A DNA stretch of 64,000 bases from Pichia kudriavzevii (GCF_003054445.1 NC_042509.1:1319545-1383544); one strand, 5' to 3'; counted from the stretch's first letter, positions 36,962 to 50,948 are shown. Program-made: numbers and translations. The notes: generated from the sequence alone by a model not told the origin.

Positions 36962-38194
36962 TTACAGGGTCAGCTCCTTAAGCTGCTCTCGCTCCAGACG
37001 CTCTCGTTCGAGACGTCTCATCCGGTTCTTCTCTGCCTTCTCTGCCTTCTCTCTAGCCTTGGCCTCCTTGGCTGCCTTCTTGCTGTTCTCGTCCTTCTTC
37101 AAGAGCCCCTTCACATGGATCACCGTCCGGCTCTCTAAATACCCTCTCCGTCCATCAACATGCGTGGAGGGAAGCCTCTCGATGCCTTCCAGTATCTCTC
37201 CCACCTTCCCAATCACCTTCTCTCTAACAGCACGCTCAACGTCACTCAATTCCCGCCGCCGCCTCTTCTGCAGCTCCTGCCACTGTTCACTCCCCTCAGA
37301 GGGGCCGCTGTTCGCAGTCGCATAGTTGTCCTTATCTAGTTGCTCCTTATCATCGAAAATAATATCTACATCGTGCCCCTTTTTCAAGTGGTTCTCAATC
37401 TCAAACTTCTTCTGGCCAGCAAGATCGTTGCCACTGATCCCCCACCCAATCTGCACAACCTTCACTTCCTTACCACGGCCACCGTCCTTTTTGTCCTTAT
37501 TTTGCTTCCTCAAGATACTGCTGCCACTCATCTTCAGTTTGTCAACAACTTGCTCACTGAGGTAGTCGCCATATTGCTTTATCGCTTGGATACGATCAAC
37601 AACCTTTAAAATGAGTAACTTGTCGCCAACTTGTAGTCCATGCTTGTCGGTGTCCTCCTCCTTGATCCTCTTGTTTCCAACAATAATGACACCCTGCTCG
37701 CTCAACTTTAAGCCCTTGAAGGCATTGTAAACCTTCACAATTTCGGCACCACCTTCACGGATCAACTGGACTAGCCCGCCCTTGTTGGCTTGCAACGCTT
37801 CCGATAGGACCCGCTTTGCAGCAGCCTTGTCTCTGTCGTTTCCCGTCTCCATAAAAGCTAATAGATCCTCCTTCTTGTCGTATTTCTCCTTCCGATACTT
37901 CTTGTCCTTCTTCTCAAACCCTTGCTTACCATTGAACTCTTTCTTTCCTCTCCTTTCCTTGTTCATTCCGTCATTCTTCTTCTCCTGCACTTGTTTCCTC
38001 CTGTAATTCGGAGCAGACACTCGATCGGTGGGAGAGAAGTGGTTAACCTTGTCCCTTGTGGCGGGCTTCTTCTCTGTCTCCTTGAAAAACAAAGATTTGA
38101 GATCATTCACGCTTCCTTCGTTTAATAGGGGTGTCGCTTTACAAATTGCCCGGCTCTGTTTCAGGACAATCCTTACGACGGGTCGAGAGAACAT
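36962..38194 (-). CDS. AIM23: Mitochondrial translation initiation factor 3 (Aim23)
   Basis: Fungal mitochondrial IF3. From the first ATG at 38194 (MFSRPVVRIVLKQSRAICKA, a typical presequence) it has 410 residues; the longer frame begins only with TTG. A Lys/Glu-rich low-complexity region covers about residues 55-115. An IF3-N-like segment follows (GADKL-type LQVGDKLLILKVVD). The IF3-C-like domain includes VKVVQIGWGISGNDLAGQKK and FEIENHLKKGHDVDIIF. A charged coiled-coil tail ends it. S. cerevisiae Aim23 is 356 residues; the extra length is in the charged regions. Sequence conservation in this family is low, hence moderate confidence. Confidence 0.82.
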   Translation of the reverse strand: MFSRPVVRIVLKQSRAICKATPLLNEGSVNDLKSLFFKETEKKPATRDKVNHFSPTDRVSAPNYRRKQVQEKKNDGMNKERRGKKEFNGKQGFEKKDKKYRKEKYDKKEDLLAFMETGNDRDKAAAKRVLSEALQANKGGLVQLIREGGAEIVKVYNAFKGLKLSEQGVIIVGNKRIKEEDTDKHGLQVGDKLLILKVVDRIQAIKQYGDYLSEQVVDKLKMSGSSILRKQNKDKKDGGRGKEVKVVQIGWGISGNDLAGQKKFEIENHLKKGHDVDIIFDDKEQLDKDNYATANSGPSEGSEQWQELQKRRRRELSDVERAVREKVIGKVGEILEGIERLPSTHVDGRRGYLESRTVIHVKGLLKKDENSKKAAKEAKAREKAEKAEKNRMRRLERERLEREQLKELTL

Positions 38195-38485
38195 TGTCAA
38201 AACTCTCTTGCTGTAATTGAAGAGTAAAAACTTCAATAGGAGCAAATGATATCAACTGACTAACCAAAAAAAAAAATACTTGTCATAATCGTAACTCTCC
38301 TCAAAGGAGAAAAAGAAAGAATTCTTCTCTTTCATCCCAGTAATGAAAATCGAAAATTCCTCGCAACTCCACTTTTCAAAGAGTCAAATCTGGAAATTCA
38401 CACACAACCGTTACACTTCTATCATAACTAAGCTCTGCAGTAGAGTAACATTATATATTCAAGTATATACAATAAAAAACACTTT

Positions 38486-41706
<3,221 letters not shown>

Positions 41707-42261
41707 TCATTTTCCTTCTCCTCCTTCCTCCTGCTCGTCCTCGTCGTCTTCTTCTTCTTCTTCTTCTTCTTCTTCTTCTTCTTCTTCAGGTATATCTTCC
41801 ACGTTCAAATCAATTCCCGTTGCATATTCTGCCGATTCTAACGCCTCCTTGATCTCTTCGTTGGAACTGCCAATGATATCTATTGGTTTCAAGTTCTCCT
41901 TGTTGCGGATAGATGGATCGGCGCCGCAATTGATCAACTCGTTAATAATGAAAAGGCCGTATTGAGGGTCGTTGAATGAAAATGACGCAGCGTAATGAAG
42001 AGGTGTATTTCCATTGGACTGTGCTTGTATATTGACATCAACTCCATCAATATCCAGCAGCTGGTCCATCACCTCGTAATGTCCTAATTTAGCAGCCAAA
42101 TGCAACGCTCCATTACCTGATGAGTCTTTGGCATTGTTGATCAAATCAATTGCCTTCTGTGGTGTCTCGGCAAATTTAGAAAGTACCTCCTCTAAAAGGT
42201 CGGTGTTATTTCTACGTGCTGCTTCGAGTATTTGTTCTGATGGTGATGCTCCCTCACTCAT
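41707..42261 (-). CDS. Small ankyrin-repeat protein with polyglutamate tail
   Basis: 184 residues from the ATG at 42261 (MSEGASPSEQILEAARRNN); the frame above opens only at TTG. About three ankyrin repeats occupy residues 8-150, with the clear signatures GNGALHLAAKLGHYEVMDQL and GNTPLHYAASF. A C-terminal acidic tail includes about 14 consecutive Glu encoded by a CTT/TTC microsatellite. Length and layout resemble the uncharacterised S. cerevisiae YGL242C; the ribosomal chaperone Yar1 is a second candidate. No catalytic function expected. Divergent from the zinc-cluster gene across 196 bp. Confidence 0.8.
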   Translation of the reverse strand: MSEGASPSEQILEAARRNNTDLLEEVLSKFAETPQKAIDLINNAKDSSGNGALHLAAKLGHYEVMDQLLDIDGVDVNIQAQSNGNTPLHYAASFSFNDPQYGLFIINELINCGADPSIRNKENLKPIDIIGSSNEEIKEALESAEYATGIDLNVEDIPEEEEEEEEEEEEEDDEDEQEEGGEGK

Positions 42262-42457
42262 TGTAATCTCTGTAGATATTCGTTGTGTATACAGTGTACA
42301 ATCTCTAGTCAGAAGAAAGGCAGCGGACAAATAACCTCTCTGAAGATCCACTTTCGATACTGAGGCTTGCAAATAATGTCTCCTAAGGTGCGGTCCTTGC
42401 GTTCAATTTAGGAACAAATTATCCTTTTTTTTTTCTCCAACATTGTTAAATGTGTAA

Positions 42458-44029
42458 ATGCTTCGTTTGGTGAGACAAGTTCCCATGCAGGGTGGAAGAG
42501 CACCCAGAAATACAAAGGTGAAACCAAGAAGTAGGCTAGGATGCGATAACTGTAAAAAATTGAAAACAAAGTGTGATGAAACAAAGCCTTCATGTTTGAA
42601 ATGTTCCAAACGTGGAATCGATTGTGTCTATTCATTAGAAATGGTTTTCCAGAACCCTAAAATGGGGCATAGAAAGCCAAAGAGATTGTCCAAGTCACCT
42701 GTTTCAAACAAAAGAAGTAGCTTGGGAGCTTCAGAATCTGCACCACTGGAAAAGAGCGTTGAAAAGTGTCTCTTGTTACCATTTAATATGCCTTCGTTTA
42801 TTCCCTCCAGTGAAATACCAATACTTCCTCTTCCGGAGAACTTGCTAGATCACCCTTACTTTAGAGAAGCTTTTGACTTTTACAGGCATTTTACAGCCCA
42901 TTTTGTTGTTGCTGCAAAACCGCAGCTTTATCCCTGGAACCCACTACACACGATTGTTCCAGAACTAGCAAGAGATAACAAAAACTTACTGGACCTCTTG
43001 GTTTCACATGCACTAACACATCGAAGTCTAGTTCTCACTGATGAAAATTACAATCCTCATTTAATTGAGCTATTAGTTACTAGAGGTATGTACAACTTGA
43101 TATCTACGGTCGGCTCAGCTAGGAATGAGGTAACCTGTATATCGGCGTTGATGTTGTGCACCCAAAGGATTTTCTCAGTGGCAGATACAGATAAGTACCG
43201 TGAGATTATTGAAATAGCCCATACCAGCTATATGGCGTATATTGAAAATGACCTTGATATCACTAGAAACGACACAGGCCAATATGTTCTCCATGAGAAA
43301 AAAAACTGTTTGGCATACTTTCTAAGAAACTGGATTGGGTACTTTGAAATTATCGGTTTGATGATGTATATGGCACCCAATCGTGCCAACACATTTTTCC
43401 GGGAAAAATTGGTATATGAACAATTTGAATTGCGTAATGATTCTAAAATAGACCTCTTCTTAGGTTTCAACATTGATTTTCTACTGATTTTTGATAGATT
43501 GATTCCAATCCTAAAGGAGGCAGACAAGACGAACGATCATATTTCGTCTGATGTTCTTGCAAAGGCTTTAGAGTGGGAACATGAGCTTAGGGCGCAGTAT
43601 CAACAGTTCAGATCAACGCCGGCTAAACCGACCGATCCAACTGAGTCGGATGATATCCTAAACGCTACAAACGAAGTTTTTTATAATACCGGGCTATTGC
43701 AACTTTATCGCCGGGTTTACAAAATACCTAGAAATAGTAAGATAGTACAAAATATGGTCACAAAGATTTACAAAAGATTTAAGCATGTCATTGAATCTGC
43801 TTCAAGTGCAGAAAACTGTGCAATTTTGCCACTTTTTGTAGCAGCTTGTGAGTCGATCGAAAAGGAACATAGGAATTTTTTTTATGAAAGATTTAAAATC
43901 CAATTTTTGGGTGGAAACTTCCCGACGGGTGATGTACTAAAAATTTTGGTGGAAACATGGAATACAGGCGACCCATGGATCAAATCTGCAGAGAGAGTAG
44001 CAGGTGAAAATGGCTTTTTTCTAATATAG
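42458..44029 (+). CDS. Zn2Cys6 transcription factor next to the transporter array
   Basis: Fungal binuclear zinc-cluster regulator, 523 residues. The DNA-binding domain near residues 29-56 is CDNCKKLKTKCDETKPSC followed by LKCSKRGIDC (C-x2-C-x6-C-x6-C-x2-C-x6-C), preceded by a basic arm and followed by a Lys/Arg-rich linker. The rest is helical with no named subdomain, as in Upc2-like and other small zinc-cluster factors. I cannot assign an orthologue. Starts are possible at 42458 or 42485; the first ATG is used. It converges on the first of four tandem transporters, which makes it a candidate regulator of that block by position alone. Confidence 0.85.
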   Translation: MLRLVRQVPMQGGRAPRNTKVKPRSRLGCDNCKKLKTKCDETKPSCLKCSKRGIDCVYSLEMVFQNPKMGHRKPKRLSKSPVSNKRSSLGASESAPLEKSVEKCLLLPFNMPSFIPSSEIPILPLPENLLDHPYFREAFDFYRHFTAHFVVAAKPQLYPWNPLHTIVPELARDNKNLLDLLVSHALTHRSLVLTDENYNPHLIELLVTRGMYNLISTVGSARNEVTCISALMLCTQRIFSVADTDKYREIIEIAHTSYMAYIENDLDITRNDTGQYVLHEKKNCLAYFLRNWIGYFEIIGLMMYMAPNRANTFFREKLVYEQFELRNDSKIDLFLGFNIDFLLIFDRLIPILKEADKTNDHISSDVLAKALEWEHELRAQYQQFRSTPAKPTDPTESDDILNATNEVFYNTGLLQLYRRVYKIPRNSKIVQNMVTKIYKRFKHVIESASSAENCAILPLFVAACESIEKEHRNFFYERFKIQFLGGNFPTGDVLKILVETWNTGDPWIKSAERVAGENGFFLI

Positions 44030-44136
44030 CTTCATTCAGCACGTTAAAATAAAAATGAGGTGAAAAATAAATGTACGGCTTGGTGAGACCAAGAATACAA
44101 ACACTTTTTGAAATACATAGTTAACAAAGAGCACAG

Positions 44137-45681
44137 CTAAGCAGTTTTGTCTCTGCTTGGTTCAAAAGGCATTGCCAACGCAAGGACGGACAACGAACCA
44201 ATGATTCCACCACACACCCAGATAGGAACAGATGTTCCTGTTTGTTCTCCGTACCAATACACAACAGGTGCAAATGCTCCAGCAATCCGATCGCCAACTA
44301 AACACAAAGCAACACCTGTACCCCTGGCCTTGGTGGGGAACACTTCTGGTGTGTATGCGTATAGACATGCATAGTACACATTCATAAAGAAATACGTTGC
44401 GCTGCTGAACCCGGCATCTCCAGCAGGCGTCCTGACCGTGGTGTATCCAAAGAGGATTGCCATGGTGGATAAAGCGCCGAAGACCATGGTACCTCTCCTC
44501 CCCATTCTTGGTATTAGAATAAGCACTCCTCCGAATATCGGACCAAAGATACCGACAAAATTGGCAATGGTGGAGTTTCTATACGTGATGTATGGTGATG
44601 AACCGGTGTCTCCACCATGTGATGCAATATAGATGTAGAGGAAATTGTAAAAAACCGAATAGGAGATTCCAATAAACACCCAAGATGTGATGATCAAAAT
44701 AGTGGATCTGATAACTAATTTATCACAGAAGAGAACTTTTATATTCATTTTAGTAGAATAACATAGCTCTGTCAAACCAGTTTTGAAGTCTGATATTTTG
44801 GAGGGATCAAAATACGTGTCTTGAATTGTACCACATGCTTCTAGGTTTTCCACCGTCAGTGAACATGGACGGTTGTATTTAGCCGCAATTGTCTGGAGTT
44901 CATTAACTGCTTCCTGGTCTCTACCTGTAGAGACTAGAAACTTGGGAGTTTCTCCAAGTTGTAAGTAGACTAGACGAATGAGTGCTGCACCCATCACTAT
45001 ACCTGAGTTCACATACCAACAGTACCTCCACCCACGATTCAGACGTGATGTGCAATCTGGACTCGTAGGATCGTCGCACGAGTACGATGGTAGGAACCGC
45101 CATGCAATGAGGTTTGCAATTGTCTGTCCCACACCCCACCATGCTGCCATCGTGGTGTTCAAATATTGATATTTGGATGGTAAGAATTCAAGAAACACTG
45201 CAACGTCGGTTGCCAAGTTTCCACCTGCTGCAAGGGTTGACAGGAATAGGAAGATGCAGTACATTGCATAACTCGATGTTCCACCAGTGAAAAATCCAAA
45301 TGTCGAATTAAGTAATAGTGATAGGTTGAATGCTAGCTTACGGCCAATTAGATCTGCACCAAAACCAAACATGATGGAACCAATGATTAAATCTGCATAG
45401 AATATCTCTGTTGCAACGGGATATCCACCGCCTCTCATTTGACCATCAACATAACTTTTTACTCCCGATTGGATCATTGCCATTTGAGAATCTACCGAAT
45501 AACCAAACCTGGCAATACAGAATAACTTGAAATGAAACCAGGTAAATCCTAGTTCGTCGATGGCTTCGTTGATAATGCATATTTTTTGACTTAATACGAC
45601 ATCGCCAGTTTTGATTATTGAAATGTCTTTCTCTAAGATTTGAATTTCCTCTGTGGTAGTCTCAAATGATCCTTTCTGCAT
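44137..45681 (-). CDS. MFS transporter copy 1, with charged residues in TM1 and TM2
   Basis: Twelve-helix major facilitator of the fungal organic-anion/sugar type (SV2-like subgroup), by the loop 2-3 motif GADLIGRKLAFN, the segment DVAVFLEFLPSKYQYLNTTM, and PEVFPTKARGTG after TM10. Substrate unknown; S. cerevisiae lacks a close relative that I know of. It differs from its three paralogues at two otherwise invariant glycines: CIARFGYSV (Gly to Arg, TM1) and FYADLIIGS (Gly to Asp, TM2), each a single G-to-A change. The ATG at 45681 (MQKGSFETTTEE) aligns with the paralogues' N-termini and gives 514 residues; the frame runs on to an ATG at 45840, adding 53 unrelated residues. Possibly a decaying copy. 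Confidence 0.82.
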   Translation of the reverse strand: MQKGSFETTTEEIQILEKDISIIKTGDVVLSQKICIINEAIDELGFTWFHFKLFCIARFGYSVDSQMAMIQSGVKSYVDGQMRGGGYPVATEIFYADLIIGSIMFGFGADLIGRKLAFNLSLLLNSTFGFFTGGTSSYAMYCIFLFLSTLAAGGNLATDVAVFLEFLPSKYQYLNTTMAAWWGVGQTIANLIAWRFLPSYSCDDPTSPDCTSRLNRGWRYCWYVNSGIVMGAALIRLVYLQLGETPKFLVSTGRDQEAVNELQTIAAKYNRPCSLTVENLEACGTIQDTYFDPSKISDFKTGLTELCYSTKMNIKVLFCDKLVIRSTILIITSWVFIGISYSVFYNFLYIYIASHGGDTGSSPYITYRNSTIANFVGIFGPIFGGVLILIPRMGRRGTMVFGALSTMAILFGYTTVRTPAGDAGFSSATYFFMNVYYACLYAYTPEVFPTKARGTGVALCLVGDRIAGAFAPVVYWYGEQTGTSVPIWVCGGIIGSLSVLALAMPFEPSRDKTA

Positions 45682-45840
45682 GCTTTGATTGTATAACGAT
45701 CTTCCAAGCATAGCATTTGCAATTACCTTTTGGACGGTACAAGTAATCGACATATGTCCCAGCAGTAGCGTGTATAGCCGGATACCAAATGCTACTTGGG
45801 TGGTACTTAAAAATGGGATAACATTATATTTAATTTGCAT

Positions 45841-46253
45841 ATGCTTTAATCAAATTGGATTAGACACGTGTGTGGATTTCAATCTTAAGTGAAATTGACG
45901 AATGAGAATTTATATTGACTCATTAACACTCTTTCATGCAATATGCACAGGATTTTCTCCATTAAAGTGTTTACATATAATCAAAGGACCAATTTGGATG
46001 TTTTCAATCCGCTTCGGTTTATAGTCTCACATTATATAGGGGTGTACATGCAATTTGGTATTTTTGCACACTCGATATGTAAGAAGATTGTCTTTTTTTT
46101 TTCTTTATACGTTTCTGATCGTTCGTTAAAAGTTGCCTGGTCAGCTTCACCAGATAGTGAATGTTTGATGATAAGCACTTTTATTAAGTATAAAAAATCG
46201 GTTGCTAGAAAAAAATACACTATAGAAGAAGGATAGTTCTTGGCAAAGTGCAA
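45841..46253. other. Spacer between transporter copies 1 and 2
   Basis: AT-rich, about 410 bp, the promoter of copy 1. Holds one GATAAG at 46170-46175. No gene supported. Confidence 0.5.
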
Positions 46254-47834
46254 CTAAACAGTTCTTTGCCTACTAGGCTCAAAAGGCATTGCTAGTGTGA
46301 ATAAAGATAGAGAGCCAATAACAGCACCACACACCCAAATAGGAACCGACGTTCCAGATTTTTGGCCATACCAATAAATAACAGGCGCAAAGGAACCACC
46401 AATACGATTAGCAACCAAACAAAGAGCAACACCGGTACCTCTTGCCTTGGTAGGGAAAACTTCTGGAGTATATGCAAATAAGCAACCGTAGTATACATTA
46501 ACAAAAAAGTAGCTGGCACAGCCAAAACCAGCATCTGCTGACGGGGTTCTGACTGTAGTGTAGCCAAAGAAGATGGCCATTGATGCTAATGCTCCAAATA
46601 CCATGGTACCTCTTCTACCAACTCTTGGTATGTGAATTAGTAATCCCCCAAAAATAGGACCGAAGATACCAACAAAGTTGGCTAAAGTGGAATTCCGATA
46701 AGTTATGTAAGGAGTTGAGCCAATGTCACCACCGTGTGAAGCAATGTAAATGTATAAGAAGTTATAAAAAACAGCATATGCAACACCCATTAGAAGCCAT
46801 GAAGATATAATCAATGAAGTGGATCGAGCAACTAGTTTATTGGAGAAAAGTATCTTGCAGTTGGACTTTGTACTTTTGAATATTGATTTTAATCCCATTT
46901 TAAAATCAGAAACCTTTTCTGTGTCAAAGTATGTTTCTCCTACTTCACCGCATTCTTGTAGTTTTTCTATTGACAAAGAACAAGAACGGTTATACTTTGC
47001 TGCAATTGTCTGGAGTTCATTAACTGCTTCCTGGTCTCTACCTGTAGAGACTAGAAACTTGGGAGTTTCTCCAAGTTGTAAGTAGACTAGACGAATGAGT
47101 GCTGCACCCATCACTATACCTGAGTTCACATACCAACAGTACCTCCACCCACGATTCAGACGTGATGTGCAATCTGGACTCGTAGGATCGTCGCACGAGT
47201 ACGATGGTAGGAACCGCCATGCAATGAGGTTTGCAATTGTCTGTCCCACACCCCACCATGCTGCCATCGTGGTGTTCAAATATTGATATTTGGATGGTAA
47301 GAATTCAAGAAACACTGCAACGTCGGTTGCCAAGTTTCCACCTGCTGCAAGGGTTGACAGGAATAGAAAGATGCAGTACATTGCATAACTCGATGTTCCG
47401 CCGATGAAAAACCCAAACGCAGATGAAAGCAATAAGGACATATTGAAGGCCAATTTACGTCCTATCAAGTCAGCACCAAACCCAAAAACAATGGACCCAG
47501 TAAGCAAACCGGCATAGAATATCTCTGTGGCAATTGGATAACCACCACCTTTCATCTGACCGTCGACATAGCTTTTGACAGAAGACTGGACTATCATCAT
47601 CTGGGAGTCTACAGAATACCCAAAACCAGCAACGCAGAATAATTTGAAATGGAACCAGGTGAATCCAATCTCATCTATTGCATCGTTGATAAGACTGATC
47701 TTGTTGCTTAAATTCAAATCACCATTTTCAACCGCTGTCAAATCCTCCTCTATGTTCGGGCTTCCTAGTTCAGTATCGGTAGATGACGTTATATCATTTT
47801 TTGTTTCATCATAGGAAACTTTTTCTTCAGACAT
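46254..47834 (-). CDS. MFS transporter copy 2
   Basis: Paralogue of copy 1, 526 residues from the ATG at 47834 (MSEEKVSYDETKND). About 60 cytosolic residues precede TM1, which has the intact VAGFGYSVDSQMM. The central third (about 46.99-47.40 kb) is base-for-base identical to copy 1 over at least 360 bp, whereas the N-terminal and C-terminal thirds diverge at many silent and some coding positions. That marks the centre as recently converted. The loop 8-9 segment reads LIHIPRVGRRGTM. All family motifs are intact, so probably functional. Confidence 0.9.
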   Translation of the reverse strand: MSEEKVSYDETKNDITSSTDTELGSPNIEEDLTAVENGDLNLSNKISLINDAIDEIGFTWFHFKLFCVAGFGYSVDSQMMIVQSSVKSYVDGQMKGGGYPIATEIFYAGLLTGSIVFGFGADLIGRKLAFNMSLLLSSAFGFFIGGTSSYAMYCIFLFLSTLAAGGNLATDVAVFLEFLPSKYQYLNTTMAAWWGVGQTIANLIAWRFLPSYSCDDPTSPDCTSRLNRGWRYCWYVNSGIVMGAALIRLVYLQLGETPKFLVSTGRDQEAVNELQTIAAKYNRSCSLSIEKLQECGEVGETYFDTEKVSDFKMGLKSIFKSTKSNCKILFSNKLVARSTSLIISSWLLMGVAYAVFYNFLYIYIASHGGDIGSTPYITYRNSTLANFVGIFGPIFGGLLIHIPRVGRRGTMVFGALASMAIFFGYTTVRTPSADAGFGCASYFFVNVYYGCLFAYTPEVFPTKARGTGVALCLVANRIGGSFAPVIYWYGQKSGTSVPIWVCGAVIGSLSLFTLAMPFEPSRQRTV

Positions 47835-48608
47835 GTTAGCTATATACTTGTTGTTCTTGATAAAAAGGAAAAGCAGCAGAAGAAAGACTCAAGGGTTATA
47901 CTTCTAAACCCCGCACAGAATCGTATTCTATTCATCTTGACAGCTTTTCAGGGTGTAATGATTTTTTCTTTCCTCCAGGTAAAGAAAATTTTAACGTGAT
48001 TGTTTTTGCTTTTATGGGGAAAGCATACGTCATTTGGATATCATTGAAAAGTGAAGAGAAAAAAAAAATAATGAGAGCAGGAAAAAGCCGCACGTCACTC
48101 TAATTGAACGACTCGGCAATATGCGCACTGTCAACTATTTGGGGAAAAGAGGGCTGTACATCAAACTTTCCGTCTAGCTGAGAAGCATTTCCAAGTTGTA
48201 GATGTGATTGTAGAGACAGAGTGTTTGGTTTTCAAGAAGGTTGTGGCGTAACGGGTGATGCCGATATCCTTAAAGGCTATTAATCAACGTCCAAATTGTC
48301 CAACCAAGTGTTTTCCGCCAACAACAAGCCATTTGGTTAGGAAATAAAAAAATACACATTCAACTAAGTTTGTCTTGGCTGGCCATGCGTAATTTTACAG
48401 CTTCTTAGCAGACCATGCACAACTACTTAAATAATTATGGTCGAAGATTTCATTAGGTTGACACCAACCACTCCCATATGCTCCAGAGCTTCTATTTTCA
48501 AAATATTGTAGAGTGGCTATATAGGAAACTGCCAGGATTAATATTACACATACCAAGCTTTGTAACAAAGGTTGCAAGTACATTATGGAAAAAAAAAATT
48601 TAGAAACA
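47835..48608. other. Promoter region of transporter copy 2
   Basis: About 770 bp, AT-rich with an A-tract at 48060. One GATAAA near 47857 but no GATAAG pair of the kind seen upstream of copies 3 and 4. No RNA gene or ORF supported. Confidence 0.5.
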
Positions 48609-50183
48609 CTAGACAGATCTTTGTTTACTAGGCTCAAAAGGCATTGCCAACGCAAGGACGGACAACGAACCAATGATTCCACCACACACCCAGATAGGAA
48701 CAGATGTTCCTGTTTGTTCTCCGTACCAATACACAACAGGTGCAAATGCTCCAGCAATCCGATCGCCAACTAAACACAAAGCAACACCTGTACCCCTGGC
48801 CTTGGTGGGGAACACTTCTGGTGTGTATGCGTATAGACATGCATAGTACACATTCATAAAGAAATACGTTGCGCTGCTGAACCCGGCATCTCCAGCAGGC
48901 GTCCTGACCGTGGTGTATCCAAAGAGGATTGCCATGGTGGATAAAGCGCCGAAGACCATGGTACCTCTCCTCCCCATTCTTGGTATTAGAATAAGCACTC
49001 CTCCGAATATCGGACCAAAGATACCGACAAAATTGGCAATGGTGGAGTTTCTATACGTGATGTATGGTGATGAACCGGTGTCTCCACCATGTGATGCAAT
49101 ATAGATGTAGAGGAAATTGTAGTATACCTCGTATGCTATACCGATGAACACCCATGAAATAATAATTAAAATAGTAGATCTGATAACTAACTTGTTGCAG
49201 AAAAGGATCTTGATGTTCGTTTTCGTGGAATGGTACAACTCCTTAAGGCCCGATTGGAAACTGGATATTCTTCCCATGTTGAAGTATGTTGGCTCGATAG
49301 TACCACATGCTTCTAGGTTTTCCACCGTCAGTGAACATGGACGGTTGTATTTAGCCGCAATCGCCTGGATTGCTTCAACGGCTTCCCGGTCTCTACCTGT
49401 AGAGACAAGAAACTTGGGAGTTTCGTCGAGTTTCAAGTAGACTAGACGAATGAGTGCTGCACCCATCACTATACCTGAGTTTACATACCAACAGTACCTC
49501 CACCCACGATTCAGATGTGATGTGCAATCTGGACTCGTAGGATCGTCGCATGAGTACGATGGTAGGAACCGCCATGCAATGAGGTTTGCAATCGTCTGTC
49601 CCACACCCCACCATGCTGCCATAGATGTGTTCAAATATTGATATTTGGATGGTAAGAATTCAAGAAACACTGCAACGTCGGTTGCCAAGTTTCCACCTGA
49701 TGCAAGGGTTGACAAGAATAGGAAGATGCAGTACATTGCATAACTTGATGTTCCGCCAGTGAAAAATCCAAAAATTGCAGAAACCAAAAGTGATGAATTA
49801 AAAGCAAGCTTACGACCTATTAAATCAGCACCAAACCCAACAACAATAGAACCAACAATAAGACCAGCATAAAAAAGTTCCGAAGCTATTGGATACCCAC
49901 CGCCCTTCATTTGACCGTCAACATAACTTTTTACTCCCGATTGGATCATGGTCATTTGAGAATCTACCGAGTAACCAAACCCGGCAATACAGAATAACTT
50001 GAAATGAAACCAGGTAAATCCAATTTCATCTATTGCATCGTTGATGAGGTTGATTTTTCTACTCAACACTTCATCGCCACTCTCGACTATAGTAAGATCT
50101 TTTCTTTGACCTATGAAGCCATCTTCAAGATCCGCTGAAGATAGTTCGTGGTCAGAAACTTCAACTACTCTCTTTTCAGACAT
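48609..50183 (-). CDS. MFS transporter copy 3
   Basis: 524 residues, ATG at 50183 (MSEKRVVEVSDHELSS). The C-terminal 160 or so residues are encoded by DNA identical to copy 1 for 488 bp (48634-49121 against 44162-44649), while the adjacent segment (about 49.19-49.42 kb) instead matches copy 4 with only a couple of mismatches. TM1 is intact (CIAGFGYSVDSQMTMIQS). Unique changes include IAYEVYYNFLYIY in TM7, where copies 1 and 4 have ISYSVFYNF. GATAAG elements lie about 280 bp upstream of its start. Confidence 0.9.
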   Translation of the reverse strand: MSEKRVVEVSDHELSSADLEDGFIGQRKDLTIVESGDEVLSRKINLINDAIDEIGFTWFHFKLFCIAGFGYSVDSQMTMIQSGVKSYVDGQMKGGGYPIASELFYAGLIVGSIVVGFGADLIGRKLAFNSSLLVSAIFGFFTGGTSSYAMYCIFLFLSTLASGGNLATDVAVFLEFLPSKYQYLNTSMAAWWGVGQTIANLIAWRFLPSYSCDDPTSPDCTSHLNRGWRYCWYVNSGIVMGAALIRLVYLKLDETPKFLVSTGRDREAVEAIQAIAAKYNRPCSLTVENLEACGTIEPTYFNMGRISSFQSGLKELYHSTKTNIKILFCNKLVIRSTILIIISWVFIGIAYEVYYNFLYIYIASHGGDTGSSPYITYRNSTIANFVGIFGPIFGGVLILIPRMGRRGTMVFGALSTMAILFGYTTVRTPAGDAGFSSATYFFMNVYYACLYAYTPEVFPTKARGTGVALCLVGDRIAGAFAPVVYWYGEQTGTSVPIWVCGGIIGSLSVLALAMPFEPSKQRSV

Positions 50184-50460
50184 TGAGAGTTGCTGTCGAA
50201 ACTGCGTAGGATGACACTATTAAGGAGACCATTTAGAACTTTAAAAACAGAGTGGATGGAACAAGAGAGAACTGTACTATAGACTGTATGCCTCCAATTT
50301 ATCAGAATAAACAGTCAACTCTAGGAACACTCGGAATTGCGCTTGCATTACCCTATTCAGGTAAAAAATAAAGGCTGGATGTAAAGACTCGCCGAGGTTC
50401 TCATTAGGTTCCACTGGTGTATTGTTTTATGTCTTCGCTGCATATCTCTATTGTTCTGAG

Positions 50461-50480
50461 CTTATCGGGATTATCTTATC
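50461..50480 (-). promoter_or_regulatory. Clustered GATAAG elements upstream of transporter copy 3
   Basis: CTTATC (GATAAG on the minus strand, the gene's strand) at 50461-50466 and 50475-50480, with a further GATAA overlapping the second. Two close GATAAG sites form the classic nitrogen-responsive UAS bound by Gln3/Gat1-type GATA factors. They lie 278-297 bp upstream of the start. Confidence 0.55.
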
Positions 50481-50948
50481 CAATGAGTTGTGCATATCGC
50501 AAAAGGCGGACAATCTGTGGTTATTTTTTGATTAGAGAATTGACAATGTCGGATACAATAACAGTAGCCTTGACTATCTTCAAATTGTTGAGGGTGCGAA
50601 AAGAACGGCTTGGTTCTACCGCCTAAATAAGCATAAAAATGCTTCTGAAGTAGATATCCCGTAGAACCATTCTTGTGTTCCACCATTAGATCCTTAAAAC
50701 AGGTAGCTATGGAACAGTATTAAATAAAGATTTATGGCTTTCTGTTATGTTTTCTTCCTCTAAAGTATACGATGAATGTAATGTTTTTTTTTTCAGAGGA
50801 CTTCTGTAGGGAACCTCCTTTTACAGCTATCGTTTTTGAATTACTCTGGCTAAGAAAATAACTTGTTTACTCAGTGATTGGAGACAAATACGTTGAAGGG
50901 CTAACATCTTAACAATAAGTTTGGGCATTATATAACATCTTGGACTTT

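Noticed and set aside
44921-45142. Small antisense ORFs that recur identically in the transporter copies (also near 47038, 49393, 51733)
   Set aside because: They recur because the underlying transporter DNA is identical through conversion, not because they are genes.
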